Shown here piece after piece: positions 50,908-60,452 of a stretch of DNA of 64,000 nt. Position 1 is the first letter of the stretch, and each line of letters opens with the position of its first letter. A model generated the notes under the pieces. That model did no database searches. It had not been told where the DNA came from and saw nothing but the letters and a program-made list of their open reading frames with translations. The position numbers were made by a program, and so were the translations under genes. Origin of the DNA: CAZPNX01 sp964518765 (GTDB lineage Bacteria; Edwardsbacteria; AC1; EtOH8); NCBI GenBank assembly GCA_964518765.1, contig CAZFJC010000012.1, forward strand, positions 21,561-85,560, written 5' to 3'.

Positions 50908-50939
50908 CAGCCGGGCCCTGACGTCGGCTCACTGGTTTA

Positions 50940-50968
50940 ATTATATCAAATGCCGTCCTGAGCGTCAA
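50940..50968 (-). promoter_or_regulatory. Promoter for tRNA-Leu
   Basis: TTGACG (50963-50968) and TATAAT (50940-50945) on the minus strand are separated by 17 bases. It overlaps the end of cca. The tttgatataat context is the same as at the tRNA-Phe promoter. Confidence 0.78.
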
Positions 50969-52395
50969 GGCTGAGGGCGGCTGAGCAGGCGGGCGGCCTC
51001 ATCCAGAAGCTTCTCCCGAGTGTTGCGCCTGGGATCGTCCAACACCTGTTCCAAAAGCTGCTCCAATAACCAGCCGATCTCCGGGCCGGAAGGCAGCCTG
51101 AACTCGGCCATCAGGTCCCGGCCGTCCACCGCTAGGTCACGCAGGGTGAAGGGGGGATGGTGATGGATCTCCTCGGTGACCGCCTGCTCCAAATGCTCCA
51201 GGGCCGGGTCCCCCGCCTCCTGGTCGCGGCCCTGGGCTCTGATGTCGGCCCGCCTCAGTTCGATGAGATCATATATCCGTTCCACCCCCACCTTGGAGAT
51301 CAGGCGTCTTAGTCCCCGCTCCGTCTCCGGAATGGCGAACATGTGGCGCCGCACCAACAGGCAGACCTCATCGGTCAGATCTCGGGGGTACCTCAGCCTC
51401 TCCAGCACCGACCGGGCTGCCTGCTCCCCCACCCTCTCGTGGCCGTAGAAGGTGGCCGCCCCGCCCGCCATCTGGCGGCATCTCGGTTTGGAAACGTCGT
51501 GCAACAGGGCTGCCAAACGCAGGGCCAAGCACTGGGGGTGCGTCCTGGGAATAAAGTCGACGGCCCTGATGGAATGCTCGAAGACGGAGTAGCGGTGGAA
51601 GCCGCCCGGCTGGGAGCAGCCCACCCCCTCCTCCAGCTCCGGCAGAAGAAGCTTCAAAAGCCCGCTCCTCTGCATCAGCCACAGGCCCACCGATGGCCGC
51701 TCGGCCTTGAGCAGCATCTTATCCAGTTCCATCCGCACCCTCTCCGGGCTGACGGCGGATATCAGGCCGGCATGCCTGCTGATGGCCTGGTAGGTTCCTT
51801 CCTCCAGGGCGTACTCGAAGCGGGCGGCGAACTGGCAGGCCCGCAGCATCCGCAGCGGATCCTCCTCGAAGGCCTTCGGGCCCACCATCCGTACCAGCCG
51901 GGCGCGGATGTCGGCCATCCCGCCATGGGGATCTATGATGTCCAACAGTTTCTCGTGGGCATAGAGCGGCCGGGCCATGGCGTTGACGGTGAAGTCGCGC
52001 CGCCCCAGGTCCTGCTCTATCGGCAGCTCGGGATCGTAGTCTATCTCGAAATCCCGGTGGCCGATGCCGGTGCTGCGCTCCCGTCGCGGCAGGGCCAGGT
52101 CCACCAGCCTCGCCTGGCGATCCGAAACCTCCACCCGGAATTTGACCACCCCGAAGCTTTTTCCCACCAACTCGGTGCGGCCAAAAATGGAGAGGATGTC
52201 TATCAGTTCCTCCATGGGCATGCCGGTGGCCAGGTAGTCGGTCTCCTCGGGTGTGTAAGACCAGAACCGGCCGGGATCCAGCCGGCCGGTATGCGGGTCC
52301 ATCCCGTAGCGGATGCGGTCGCGGACCGCTCCCCCCACCTCGTAAAGCTGTCCTCTGGCGTTGATGGCCTCTATGACCTTGCCCGGTAGCTGCAT
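50965..52395 (-). CDS. cca: CCA tRNA nucleotidyltransferase / poly(A) polymerase family with HD domain
   Basis: The 476-residue protein has the nucleotidyltransferase head motif YEVGGAVRDRI, an acidic pair ETDYLATGMP, the RRDFTVNAMA motif and the EEDPLRMLRACQFAARF neck. An HD-domain segment follows (LAALLHDVSKP, HERVGEQAAR). Such enzymes add or repair the tRNA CCA end and may have phosphatase activity through HD. Both tRNAs here already encode CCA, so repair is the more likely role. Its neighbour downstream is tRNA-Leu. The D-x-D of the active site reads E-T-D, which is conservative. Confidence 0.9.
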   Translation of the reverse strand: MQLPGKVIEAINARGQLYEVGGAVRDRIRYGMDPHTGRLDPGRFWSYTPEETDYLATGMPMEELIDILSIFGRTELVGKSFGVVKFRVEVSDRQARLVDLALPRRERSTGIGHRDFEIDYDPELPIEQDLGRRDFTVNAMARPLYAHEKLLDIIDPHGGMADIRARLVRMVGPKAFEEDPLRMLRACQFAARFEYALEEGTYQAISRHAGLISAVSPERVRMELDKMLLKAERPSVGLWLMQRSGLLKLLLPELEEGVGCSQPGGFHRYSVFEHSIRAVDFIPRTHPQCLALRLAALLHDVSKPRCRQMAGGAATFYGHERVGEQAARSVLERLRYPRDLTDEVCLLVRRHMFAIPETERGLRRLISKVGVERIYDLIELRRADIRAQGRDQEAGDPALEHLEQAVTEEIHHHPPFTLRDLAVDGRDLMAEFRLPSGPEIGWLLEQLLEQVLDDPRRNTREKLLDEAARLLSRPQP

Positions 52396-52419
52396 CTTTC
52401 GGTTCTTAAGCGCCTGAAA

Positions 52420-55400
52420 TTAAAAGGTGATCTGCCGGCACTTGGCCGCTTTATGGTCCAACCCCAGCTCCTGGTAGATGGCCAATGCCCTCTCCTTGAG
52501 CTTTTCGGCCAGGCCGTCCCTATCCCGGCCCGATTCCTTGAGCATGCCGGCATAGGACAGGCAGATGTCGGCCTCCATTCTCCTCTGCCCCGATTTCTCG
52601 AACACCCCCAGGGCCTTCAAGTAGTGCTCCTCCGACGACTGATAGTCCCCCTCGATAGATCTAAGGCTGGCGAAGGTCCACTCCACCTGTCCCAGCCTAG
52701 ATTCGGAGCCGATCTCCGACGCCAGGCCCCTGGCCTTGTCCGCCAGCCCGAAGGCCTCGGCCAGACACCCTTTTTCCTCCCCCTTCAGGTCCGCCCAGCC
52801 GATGTAAAGCTCGCAAAGGGAGGCCCGGTCGCCTATCTCGACGAACAGCGGCTCTATCTCCTTGAAGATCTCCTCCGCCCTACGCCTCTCTCCCATCAAA
52901 TGATGGACGTTCGCCAGGTTCAGCCCGGCGATGGCCACCCCCTGCTTGTTTCCTATCTCCCGGGCCGTGTCCCGGTAGTTGGTGAAGAGGTCTATGGCTT
53001 TGGCATAATCGCCGCGGGATTTGTAGACCAGGCCCAGGTTGCCGAAGTTCTGGGCCACCGCCATTCTGTCCCCCATCTCCTGGTTGATCTCCAGGGCCTT
53101 TTGGTGGAGATCGAGGGCTTTATCGTACTCCCCCAAATCCTGATAGACGATGGCCATGTTGCCGTAGGCCGTCCCCAGCGCATTTTTATCCCCTATTCTT
53201 TGGCCCAACTCCAGGAACGCTCCGTAGTATTCCAACGCCTTGGCCAGGTCCCCCTTGTCGTAATACATGATGCCCAGATTGCAGGTCGCCGCCACCAGGG
53301 ACGGCATCAATCCGTTCTGGCGGCATATGTCGGCGCAGGCCTTGAACAACCTGATGGCCCGATCGAACTCCCCCTGGGTGTAGTAGACGCCGCCCAGGCT
53401 GTTCAAAAGCTGCGCCTTGGTCTTCGCCAGGCTTTTCCGTTCATCATCCGAAGTCGCCGCCAGGTCGGCCTCGAGTATCCTCAGGGCGGTCTCGCCCTGG
53501 CGCACCGCCTCCCCTATCTCCCCCTGCTTTCGTAATATCCAGCACCTCAGGATGTGGATCTCGGCCTGTTCCTGCAGCTCGGACGGCCTCTTGGCTGCCA
53601 GGTCCGACTCCGACGCCTTCAATATATCCATGGCCTCGTCGAACCTTCCCTGACGCTGGGCGATGTCGGCCTGCATCCTCCTGGCCCTGGCCTTGAGCGC
53701 CTTGTCCTCTCCGGCGTGCTGTTCCATCCTGCGGAACCATGAGTTGGCCACCTCGAAGTCCGAGGCCAGGACATAGAGCTCGCCGAGGTTGCCGCAGTTC
53801 TCGCAAAGGTTTCTTTCGCGCTCCGGCAGCCGCTCGAGGATGTCGGCCAGCTTTTCGCAGAAGGCGATGGCCTCCTGGTTGGCGTAGCGATCCCTGGCCT
53901 TGCGTCCGGCCCGGCCCAGCCATTCGATGGCCTTGGCCTCGTCGTCGCTGTTGGCGTAGTGGTGGGCCAGGATCTCGGCGAAATCATCCAGCCTGGAGGC
54001 ATAGGTCCGCTCGATGGCCTGTCCCGCCAGCCGGTGCAGCTCCCGGCGCCGCTTTTTGAGCAGGCCCTGGTAGGCCACCTCCTGAGACAACGGGTGGCGG
54101 AAGGAGTACTCGGGCTCCGGGCCCCTTTTGGTCTCGGCGATGAAGTCGAATTCCTCCAGGGTGGCCAGGTACAGGGTGAGCATCATGTCGTCCAGGCCGG
54201 AGAGGGCTTCCAACAGGCGGACATGGAAGCTGCGCCCCAGCACCGAGGCCGTCTGCAGGATGTCACGCAGCTCGTGCTCCAGCCGGTCAAGCCTGGCGGC
54301 GATCACCATCTGGACGGTGTCGGGCACGTTTATGGAGGATACGTCCTCGGTCAGCCGCCACACCCCCTGGCGGTAGGCCAGAACGCCGGAGTCTATCAGG
54401 GAGCGGATGATCTCCTCCAGATAGAAGGGGTTGCCCCCGGACTTGGCCAGCAGCATATCCTTGAACCCCTGCCCGATGCCGGGGACGTTGAGCAGGTTGA
54501 AGGCCAGGCTGGTCCCCGAGTCCCGGTCCAGCGGCGCAAGTACTATTTCCCTGTAGTGTAAACCCAGCCGGCCCCGGAAACGCTCCCGGGACTGCTGGCC
54601 GCCGGCATCCCGCTCCGGACGGGTGAGGACCAGCAGCCAGATGGGGGCCGCCGGCGTTCCGCAAAGCTCCAGCAGGAACTCGTCGGTGGCCTCATCGGCC
54701 CAGTGGTAATCGTCCATCACCAGCAGCACCGGGGCTTGGCCGGCCAGGGCCGTCAGGAACTTCTTCAGGGCCAGGTGGGTCCTGGCCTTCAGCGCCTTGG
54801 CGTCCAGGTGCGCCACCTTCTCCGACATCTCCTCCGGAAGCCTCAGGGAGAAGAGATGGGCCAGGTAGGGGGCGGACTCCATCCAGGAGCCGGGCATCAG
54901 CTCACGGCATCCCCCGACTATCTTCTCCAACACCATCTCCGGAGTATCCTGGTCGCTGACCCCAAAGGCGGACTCCAATGCCTGGAGAACCGGCCAGTAC
55001 GGCACGTTCCGGCCGTAGGACAGGCAACGCCCCTCCAGCAGTTTGACTTTGATGCCCTGCCCGGCTATGACCGATTTCATCTCGGCCAGCAGCCTGGACT
55101 TGCCCAGCCCGGCCTCTCCCACCACGAAGGTGGCCCCGCCGCGGCCCCGGGCCAGAGTCCGCACGTCCTCGACAAGCGAGGCCAGCTCCCGGTCCCGCCC
55201 CACCATGGGCGAGGTCAGCCCGGCGATGCCCCGCTTGGACTCGGGCTTGTCCCGCAGCTTGAGCGGCTGAAAGACGGCGATGGGGTGGTCGAATCCCTTG
55301 GCCTCCACCTTGGGCTTGGGCTGGTATTCGAACAGGTAGCGGCTGGAGCGGAACACCGGCTCGGAGACCAGTATCTCCCCGGCCTTGGCCGCATCCTTGA

Positions 55401-55833
55401 GGCGCGAGGCCAGGTTGACCGCCTCCCCCATGACCGTGTATTCCCGCTTCTCCTCCGAGCCGATCTCGCCCACCACCACCGTGCCGCTGTTGATGCCGAT
55501 GTGCAGGCCCACCCGCCCCTCGGTCTTCAGCCGGGCCGCCAGGTCGCGGTTGACCGCCTCCAGGCGCTGGAACATCCCCAGGGCCGCCCGCACCGCCCGC
55601 TCCGGATCGTCCTCATGGGCCGTCGGGTATCCGAAGACGGCCATCACCAGGTCGCCCTCGTACTTGATGATGGTCCCCTCCTCGGCGGCTATGGGCTTGT
55701 TGAGGTGCCCGAAGGAGATGTTGACCGCCTCCCGCACCTCCTCGGGGTCCAGCCTGGCCGAAAGGGCGGTGAAGCCCGACAGGTCGGCGAAGAGGATGGT
55801 CAGCAGGCGGCGTTCCTCGGTCTGGACGTTCAT
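52420..55833 (-). CDS. Class III adenylate cyclase - AAA/NB-ARC-like ATPase - TPR protein
   Basis: The 1137-residue protein starts with a class III cyclase domain (1-190). It has metal-binding Asp residues in LFADLSGFTAL and YEGDLVMAVFG, and GEAVNLASRL with the transition-state Asn and Arg. An ATPase domain follows (about 210-500; VVGEAGLGKSRLL Walker A and VLLVMDDYHWAD Walker B), then about a dozen TPR units (ALGTAYGNMAIVYQDLGEYD and similar). No signal or membrane segment is present. It resembles the MalT/AfsR-like 'STAND' layout with a cyclase as effector. It probably makes cAMP for the cNMP domains of the pfp region; that link is inferred. Confidence 0.93.
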   Translation of the reverse strand: MNVQTEERRLLTILFADLSGFTALSARLDPEEVREAVNISFGHLNKPIAAEEGTIIKYEGDLVMAVFGYPTAHEDDPERAVRAALGMFQRLEAVNRDLAARLKTEGRVGLHIGINSGTVVVGEIGSEEKREYTVMGEAVNLASRLKDAAKAGEILVSEPVFRSSRYLFEYQPKPKVEAKGFDHPIAVFQPLKLRDKPESKRGIAGLTSPMVGRDRELASLVEDVRTLARGRGGATFVVGEAGLGKSRLLAEMKSVIAGQGIKVKLLEGRCLSYGRNVPYWPVLQALESAFGVSDQDTPEMVLEKIVGGCRELMPGSWMESAPYLAHLFSLRLPEEMSEKVAHLDAKALKARTHLALKKFLTALAGQAPVLLVMDDYHWADEATDEFLLELCGTPAAPIWLLVLTRPERDAGGQQSRERFRGRLGLHYREIVLAPLDRDSGTSLAFNLLNVPGIGQGFKDMLLAKSGGNPFYLEEIIRSLIDSGVLAYRQGVWRLTEDVSSINVPDTVQMVIAARLDRLEHELRDILQTASVLGRSFHVRLLEALSGLDDMMLTLYLATLEEFDFIAETKRGPEPEYSFRHPLSQEVAYQGLLKKRRRELHRLAGQAIERTYASRLDDFAEILAHHYANSDDEAKAIEWLGRAGRKARDRYANQEAIAFCEKLADILERLPERERNLCENCGNLGELYVLASDFEVANSWFRRMEQHAGEDKALKARARRMQADIAQRQGRFDEAMDILKASESDLAAKRPSELQEQAEIHILRCWILRKQGEIGEAVRQGETALRILEADLAATSDDERKSLAKTKAQLLNSLGGVYYTQGEFDRAIRLFKACADICRQNGLMPSLVAATCNLGIMYYDKGDLAKALEYYGAFLELGQRIGDKNALGTAYGNMAIVYQDLGEYDKALDLHQKALEINQEMGDRMAVAQNFGNLGLVYKSRGDYAKAIDLFTNYRDTAREIGNKQGVAIAGLNLANVHHLMGERRRAEEIFKEIEPLFVEIGDRASLCELYIGWADLKGEEKGCLAEAFGLADKARGLASEIGSESRLGQVEWTFASLRSIEGDYQSSEEHYLKALGVFEKSGQRRMEADICLSYAGMLKESGRDRDGLAEKLKERALAIYQELGLDHKAAKCRQITF

Positions 55834-55853
55834 CTCAAACCCGCGCTCATCGG

Positions 55854-57284
55854 TTAGCTTTCCAACTCCTCCAGGGCGTATCGGTATACCAGTTTCTTGG
55901 CCTTGGCTTGCAGCGCCAGGTAAGCATTTCGGGCATCCCTTTTCGTTGCTTCGTCCCTTGATAGGCGGTACTTCTGCAGCAGAATGTCCGCTGCCTGGTC
56001 TCCGTCCCCGGCCTCGGCCAGCAAAGAGTCAAGCTCCGCCATCCCCCTGGCGGGATCGGTCCGTCCCGCGATCGATGCCAGCATGACCCTGGCCGCGAAT
56101 TCGGCCTCCTTGTTGCCCACCTGGCGGGACCCCTCCAAAGCTTGGCGGGCGAATTCCTCTGCTTGGTCGGCCCGCCCCTGCTCCAGCCTCAGCCTGGACA
56201 TCTGGGCCAGGTACCCGCAGAGGTAATGTTTCAACTCTATCTCCCTGGCGATGGCCACCGCTTCCTCCAGGTATTGCTCGGAAGAGGCCAGATCCCAATC
56301 CAGCATCAACAGGTGAGCCAGCATGCTCAGGCCGAAGCTGAGCACCGGCCGGTCGCCGTAGCGGCGGGATACGGCTATCTGCTCCCGGAAGCACTTCTCG
56401 GAGAGGGCCCGGTTTCCCAAGTTGGCATAGACCACCCCCAGGTTAACCAGAGCGTAGCTGGCGTGTACCTCGTCCCCCAGCTCCTTCAAAATCTCTTGTT
56501 GTCGGTTGAATCCTTCCAGCGCCAGGCCGTAATCCTCCCTCCTCTGATGAATGATGGCGATGTTGCCCACGCTGAAGGCGATGGCCTGCTTGTCTCCGAC
56601 GATCTGGGAGTGCTTGAGAGACTCCTGGTAGAGACGCAGCGCCTGGTCGTGCTCCCCCCTGTCCAGGTGCACGTTACCCATGTTGCCTAGGGCCATGTAG
56701 ATCCTGGGGTGGTCCTGGCGCCTTTCCGCCTCCTCCAGCAACCTGCGGTAGTATTCCATGGCCTGGTCATATTCCGCCCGTTCGTAATGCAGCAGCCCTA
56801 TATGGCTCAGGGCCATGCAGACGTCCTCTATCCTCCCGAGCTCCTCAGACAGCCGCAGGTATTCCCGGTAGTATTCCATGGACCGGTCGAGCTGGGAGCG
56901 ATGGTAATAGATGTTGCCCAGAAGGCTGTAGGATTTCGCTTTTCCCTTCTTATCGCCCACGCCCCTGTAATGCTCCAGCGCCGCATTGGCCAGCTCGAAG
57001 GCCTCCTGGTCTTTTCTCTTAAGGAGCAGGATGGATGCCAGCCAGTTGCCGGCCGAGGCGATGGCCCCCGGATCACCCGTCAAGCGGGCCTTCTCCAAGC
57101 TCTCCCTCAAAAGCCTTTCCGCCCTGTCCCAGTCTCCGGTTGTCCGGCAGACCTTCGCCAGGTTGAGAAAAACCCTCCAGGGATGGTAGCTGGACCCCCC
57201 GGCCTTCGACGGTATCTCCACCCACCATTCCTTTCTCCTGGCCGGCAACCCTGCACTCAAATTCCTTCCGTGATGGGCCATCAT
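55854..57284 (-). CDS. Tetratricopeptide-repeat protein
   Basis: The 476-residue protein is built of about ten TPR units (SMEYYREYLRLSEELGRIE, AMEYYRRLLEEAERRQD, ALRLYQESLKHSQIVGDKQ), with no enzymatic domain, signal or membrane helix. Its start overlaps the waaA stop as TCAT (ATGA on the minus strand) and it ends 20 bases before the cyclase gene. Its repeats are close to those of the cyclase and the 29-30 kb TPR protein, so the three form a local family of scaffolds. It may act with the cyclase. Confidence 0.8.
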   Translation of the reverse strand: MMAHHGRNLSAGLPARRKEWWVEIPSKAGGSSYHPWRVFLNLAKVCRTTGDWDRAERLLRESLEKARLTGDPGAIASAGNWLASILLLKRKDQEAFELANAALEHYRGVGDKKGKAKSYSLLGNIYYHRSQLDRSMEYYREYLRLSEELGRIEDVCMALSHIGLLHYERAEYDQAMEYYRRLLEEAERRQDHPRIYMALGNMGNVHLDRGEHDQALRLYQESLKHSQIVGDKQAIAFSVGNIAIIHQRREDYGLALEGFNRQQEILKELGDEVHASYALVNLGVVYANLGNRALSEKCFREQIAVSRRYGDRPVLSFGLSMLAHLLMLDWDLASSEQYLEEAVAIAREIELKHYLCGYLAQMSRLRLEQGRADQAEEFARQALEGSRQVGNKEAEFAARVMLASIAGRTDPARGMAELDSLLAEAGDGDQAADILLQKYRLSRDEATKRDARNAYLALQAKAKKLVYRYALEELES

Positions 57285-58570
57285 TCCCCCAGCAGCCTGG
57301 ACATCGCCTCCGCCGTCCGCCGGGCCGCCCCGCGGCGCAATTGCACCGCCGCCAGGGCCAGCGCCCCCATTTTGATGCGTTTCTCACGGTCCGTGCCTAG
57401 TTCCACCAGCACCTGACTCAGTTCACCGGCCGAGCCGATCTGGACCGCGCCCCCGGCCTCCAGAAGGCTGGCGGCGCTCTCGGCGGCGTTGAACATGTGC
57501 GGCCCGAAGATGACAGGAAGGCCGAGGGCGGCCGGCTCCAGCGGGTTGTGGCCGCCCACCGGCACCAGGCTGCCTCCCACCAAGGCCAGATCCCCAGCCT
57601 GGTAGGCCACAGCCAGCTCGCCCAGGGTGTCCCATAACATCGCCCGGCAACCGTCCGACATCAGCTCCGACCTGCTCCTCCGGGCGAAGTTTATTTTTCT
57701 GCGATCGAGTAAAGCGGCGACCTTCCCGAACCTTTCCGGATGTCGGGGGGCGATAATCAGTTTATGGTTTGGGATTTGGGATTTGGAATTTGGAACCGCC
57801 TCCTGCCATGCCTTCAGCAGGATCTCCTCCTCCCCCTCCCGGGTGCTGCCGGCCACCAGCACCAGATCGCCCGTAGCGATGCCCAGCTTGGACCTTATCC
57901 CGGCCCTCTCCTCGTTAGTCGGCGGCGTCGCCATCGAGTCGTACTTGAGGTTGCCGGCCACCATGATCCTGGCACCGGGGCCGGCCAGGGCGGCGAACCT
58001 TCCGGCGTCGGCCTGGGACTGGCAGGCGATCAGCGAGGCCCGGGCCAGCAGGGGCCCGAACAGGAATTTCAGGGCCCGGTACCAGGAGAACGATCTTGGC
58101 GAAAGCCTGGCGTTCACCAGGAACAGCGGTATTTTCTTGATTTGGCACAGCCAGAACAGGTTCGGCCAGAGCTCGGTCTCGCAGACGACCACCATCATGG
58201 GTTTGAGGCGGTTGATAGCCCTCAGCTGCGACCAGGGGAAGTCCAAAGGGAAGAAGAAGGCCGAGCCGGCACCGCCCAGCAGCCGGGCGGCCGTCTGGCG
58301 CCCGGTGCCGGTCATGGTGGACAGGGCGAGGCCGAGGCCGGGCTTGAGCGAGGAGACCTCGGACAGCAGCGGCCGGATCATCATCACCTCCCCCACCGAG
58401 GCGGCGTGCAGCCAGGCCACCGGTCCGACCGACCGTGGCGAGGCCCCGCACCTCTGCCTCCATTTTTCATCGCCCAGCAGACAGGCGGCGGCCAGGAAGG
58501 GACAGGCCAGAAGAAAAACGGCGCCCCCCAGCAGATTGTAGAGGGCCAGCCCCAGGGCCAAACCTATCAC
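57281..58570 (-). CDS. waaA: 3-deoxy-D-manno-octulosonic acid transferase (Kdo transferase)
   Basis: WaaA attaches Kdo to lipid A precursors at the inner membrane. The 429-residue protein has an N-terminal membrane helix, the catalytic Glu in LHAASVGEVMM, and the GT-B glycosyltransferase landmarks VVVCETELWPNLF, LVNARLSPRSFSWYR, VAGSTREGEEE and GGSLVPVGGHNPLEPAALG. A short repeat-derived insert NSKSQIPNHK lies in the linker before IIAPRHPERF. It overlaps rfaE1 by four bases and the TPR gene by four bases, so the LPS core genes are cotranscribed with signalling genes. Confidence 0.95.
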   Translation of the reverse strand: MIGLALGLALYNLLGGAVFLLACPFLAAACLLGDEKWRQRCGASPRSVGPVAWLHAASVGEVMMIRPLLSEVSSLKPGLGLALSTMTGTGRQTAARLLGGAGSAFFFPLDFPWSQLRAINRLKPMMVVVCETELWPNLFWLCQIKKIPLFLVNARLSPRSFSWYRALKFLFGPLLARASLIACQSQADAGRFAALAGPGARIMVAGNLKYDSMATPPTNEERAGIRSKLGIATGDLVLVAGSTREGEEEILLKAWQEAVPNSKSQIPNHKLIIAPRHPERFGKVAALLDRRKINFARRSRSELMSDGCRAMLWDTLGELAVAYQAGDLALVGGSLVPVGGHNPLEPAALGLPVIFGPHMFNAAESAASLLEAGGAVQIGSAGELSQVLVELGTDREKRIKMGALALAAVQLRRGAARRTAEAMSRLLGE

Positions 58571-59553
58571 CAGGACCTCAACGCCTGGCGCAGCTCCGCC
58601 GGGGTGACCGCGGCCACGCCCAGCTTGGAGACCTCGATCCCGGCTGCATGGTTGGCGATGACGGCCGCCTCCTCGAAGCTGGCCCCAGAGGCCAAGGCCA
58701 GGGTGATGGCGGCGATGACCGTGTCCCCGGCCCCGGAGACGTCGTAGACCTCTCGGGCCGCGGTCGGTATGTGCTTGGCCGGCTTGCCCGGCAGGCAGAG
58801 GAACATCCCCCTCTCCCCGGCGGTGATCAACACCGCTTGGGCCTCCAGCCTCTCCAGCAGGACTCGGCCGGCCTTCTCCATGTCCGCCGGACCGGCGATC
58901 TTGATGCCCAGGGCCCGCTCCGTCTCCTGGACATTGGGCTTGAAAAGGGTGACCCCCTTGAAGTCCAGGAAGTGGTCGAACTTGGGGTCGACCGTAACTA
59001 TTTTTTTATAGCGCCGAGCCGTCTCCAGGGCCTCCTGAAGCACCTGGCCGGTCAGCAGGCCCTTGTTGTAATCCTCGATCAGCAGGGCCTGACACTGCGG
59101 AAGCAATTTCCGCAAGGCCGCCCCTACCCTGCCGGCGCTCTGGGGAGAAATGTCCCGGCTGTGCTCCCGGTCAACCCTCACCACCTGCTGGCGGTGGGCC
59201 ACGATCCGGGTCTTGAGCGTGGTGTGGCGGCCCCTCTCCGCCACCAATCCCGAGACGGGAATGCCCTTGGTCCTGAACTCCCTGACCAGCACCTTTTGGG
59301 CTCGGTCCCGGCCCACCACCCCCACCGGCAGCGCCCTTCCCCCCAGGCAGCGGATGTTCCAGGCCACGTTGCCCGCCCCGCCCAGCATCAGCTTCTCGGA
59401 ATCGACCTCGACCACCGGCACCGGCGCCTCGGGGGAGATGCGGCTGACCCGGCCGAAAAGGTATTCGTCCAGCATCAGGTCGCCCAGCACCAGCACCTTT
59501 TTCCGGGCGAAGGCGCGGATGAGGCTGTCGGCGCGTTTGGGTGCTATCTTCAT
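58567..59553 (-). CDS. rfaE1: D-glycero-beta-D-manno-heptose-7-phosphate kinase
   Basis: The 328-residue protein is the kinase half of HldE, of the PfkB/ribokinase fold: N-terminal VLVLGDLMLDEYLFG, SPEAPVPVVEVD, GGAGNVAWNI, KTRIVAHRQQVVRVDRE, and the DVSGAGDTVIA anion hole with catalytic Asp. It phosphorylates heptose-7-phosphate for LPS core. It lacks the C-terminal adenylyltransferase domain, so a separate HldC-like enzyme is expected elsewhere. It is the first gene after a near-consensus promoter and leads the waaA-TPR-cyclase-cca run. Confidence 0.94.
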   Translation of the reverse strand: MKIAPKRADSLIRAFARKKVLVLGDLMLDEYLFGRVSRISPEAPVPVVEVDSEKLMLGGAGNVAWNIRCLGGRALPVGVVGRDRAQKVLVREFRTKGIPVSGLVAERGRHTTLKTRIVAHRQQVVRVDREHSRDISPQSAGRVGAALRKLLPQCQALLIEDYNKGLLTGQVLQEALETARRYKKIVTVDPKFDHFLDFKGVTLFKPNVQETERALGIKIAGPADMEKAGRVLLERLEAQAVLITAGERGMFLCLPGKPAKHIPTAAREVYDVSGAGDTVIAAITLALASGASFEEAAVIANHAAGIEVSKLGVAAVTPAELRQALRSW

Positions 59554-59575
59554 ATTTTATTGCTTAATTTTTCAT

Positions 59576-59604
59576 ATAATAAACTAACTAAATGATAAAG
59601 TCAA
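59576..59604 (-). promoter_or_regulatory. Promoter for the rfaE1-waaA-TPR-cyclase operon
   Basis: TTGACT (59599-59604) and TATTAT (59576-59581) on the minus strand, each one base from consensus, are separated by 17 bases and lie 22 bases before the ATG. Confidence 0.68.
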
Positions 59605-59702
59605 TATCATGGTAAAGTAAGAAAACATTTTATATTGTTTTTTAAACGAAAATTGTGGCTGGCCTAGAGTGACTTTTATATTCTTTCAGGTAAACTAGTT
59701 TA

Positions 59703-59740
59703 AAAGAAGCTCCTCGCAATAAATTGCGAGGAGCTTCTTT
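59703..59740. terminator. Strong bidirectional hairpin between the CRISPR array and rfaE1
   Basis: An 18-bp perfect stem (59703-59720 with 59723-59740) closes with a 2-base loop and has T-rich flanks on both strands. On the minus strand it lies just beyond the last repeat of the array, so it probably ends the leftward CRISPR transcript. Confidence 0.75.
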
Positions 59741-60352
59741 ATCGGAATATTTAAATTCCAACAAGTATTTCAATCCACGCGCCCACGCGGGGCGCGACTG
59801 CGGGAATATGGGATGAGCCGCGAGGATGCCGAGTTTCAATCCACGCGCCCACGCGGGGCGCGACGCCGAAGGATGTCCCCTCGATTGTAATCGGAGAAGT
59901 TTCAATCCACGCGCCCACGCGGGGCGCGACCCAAGCGGCGGCCGGAAAACGCAAGAAAAAATGAGTTTCAATCCACGCGCCCACGCGGGGCGCGACGGGC
60001 TCGGGCCTCGTCTTCGTTTCCCCTCCAGTTCCGGTTTCAATCCACGCGCCCACGCGGGGCGCGACCCATGCGACAACACGCCATGATAGGCATAATAAGT
60101 TTCAATCCACGCGCCCACGCGGGGCGCGACATGGGCCGCCGGGCCGGGCCGCCGGCCATCAAGCGTTTCAATCCACGCGCCCACGCGGGGCGCGACCGGA
60201 GTTCGGGGGAGATGTATTCCCGTGCGAGGAGGTTTCAATCCACGCGCCCACGCGGGGCGCGACGCCCCTTGTGCTTGATGGGTTCAAATTGCTTAACGTT
60301 TCAATCCACGCGCCCACGCGGGGCGCGACATGGGCCGCCGGGCCGGGCCGCC

Positions 60353-60452
60353 NNNNNNNNNNNNNNNNNNNNNNNNNNNNNNNNNNNNNNNNNNNNNNNN
60401 NNNNNNNNNNNNNNNNNNNNNNNNNNNNNNNNNNNNNNNNNNNNNNNNNNNN
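60353..60452. other. 100-N assembly gap inside a CRISPR spacer
   Basis: The run is exactly 100 N. Its left flank (atgggccgccgggccgggcc + gcc) and right flank (ggccatcaagc) together equal the intact spacer at 60131-60164. The gap length is a placeholder. Confidence 0.95.

Noticed and set aside
59560..59766. Region left of the array as the CRISPR leader
   Set aside because: The repeat orientation, the degenerate first repeat and the terminator show this is the trailer end.
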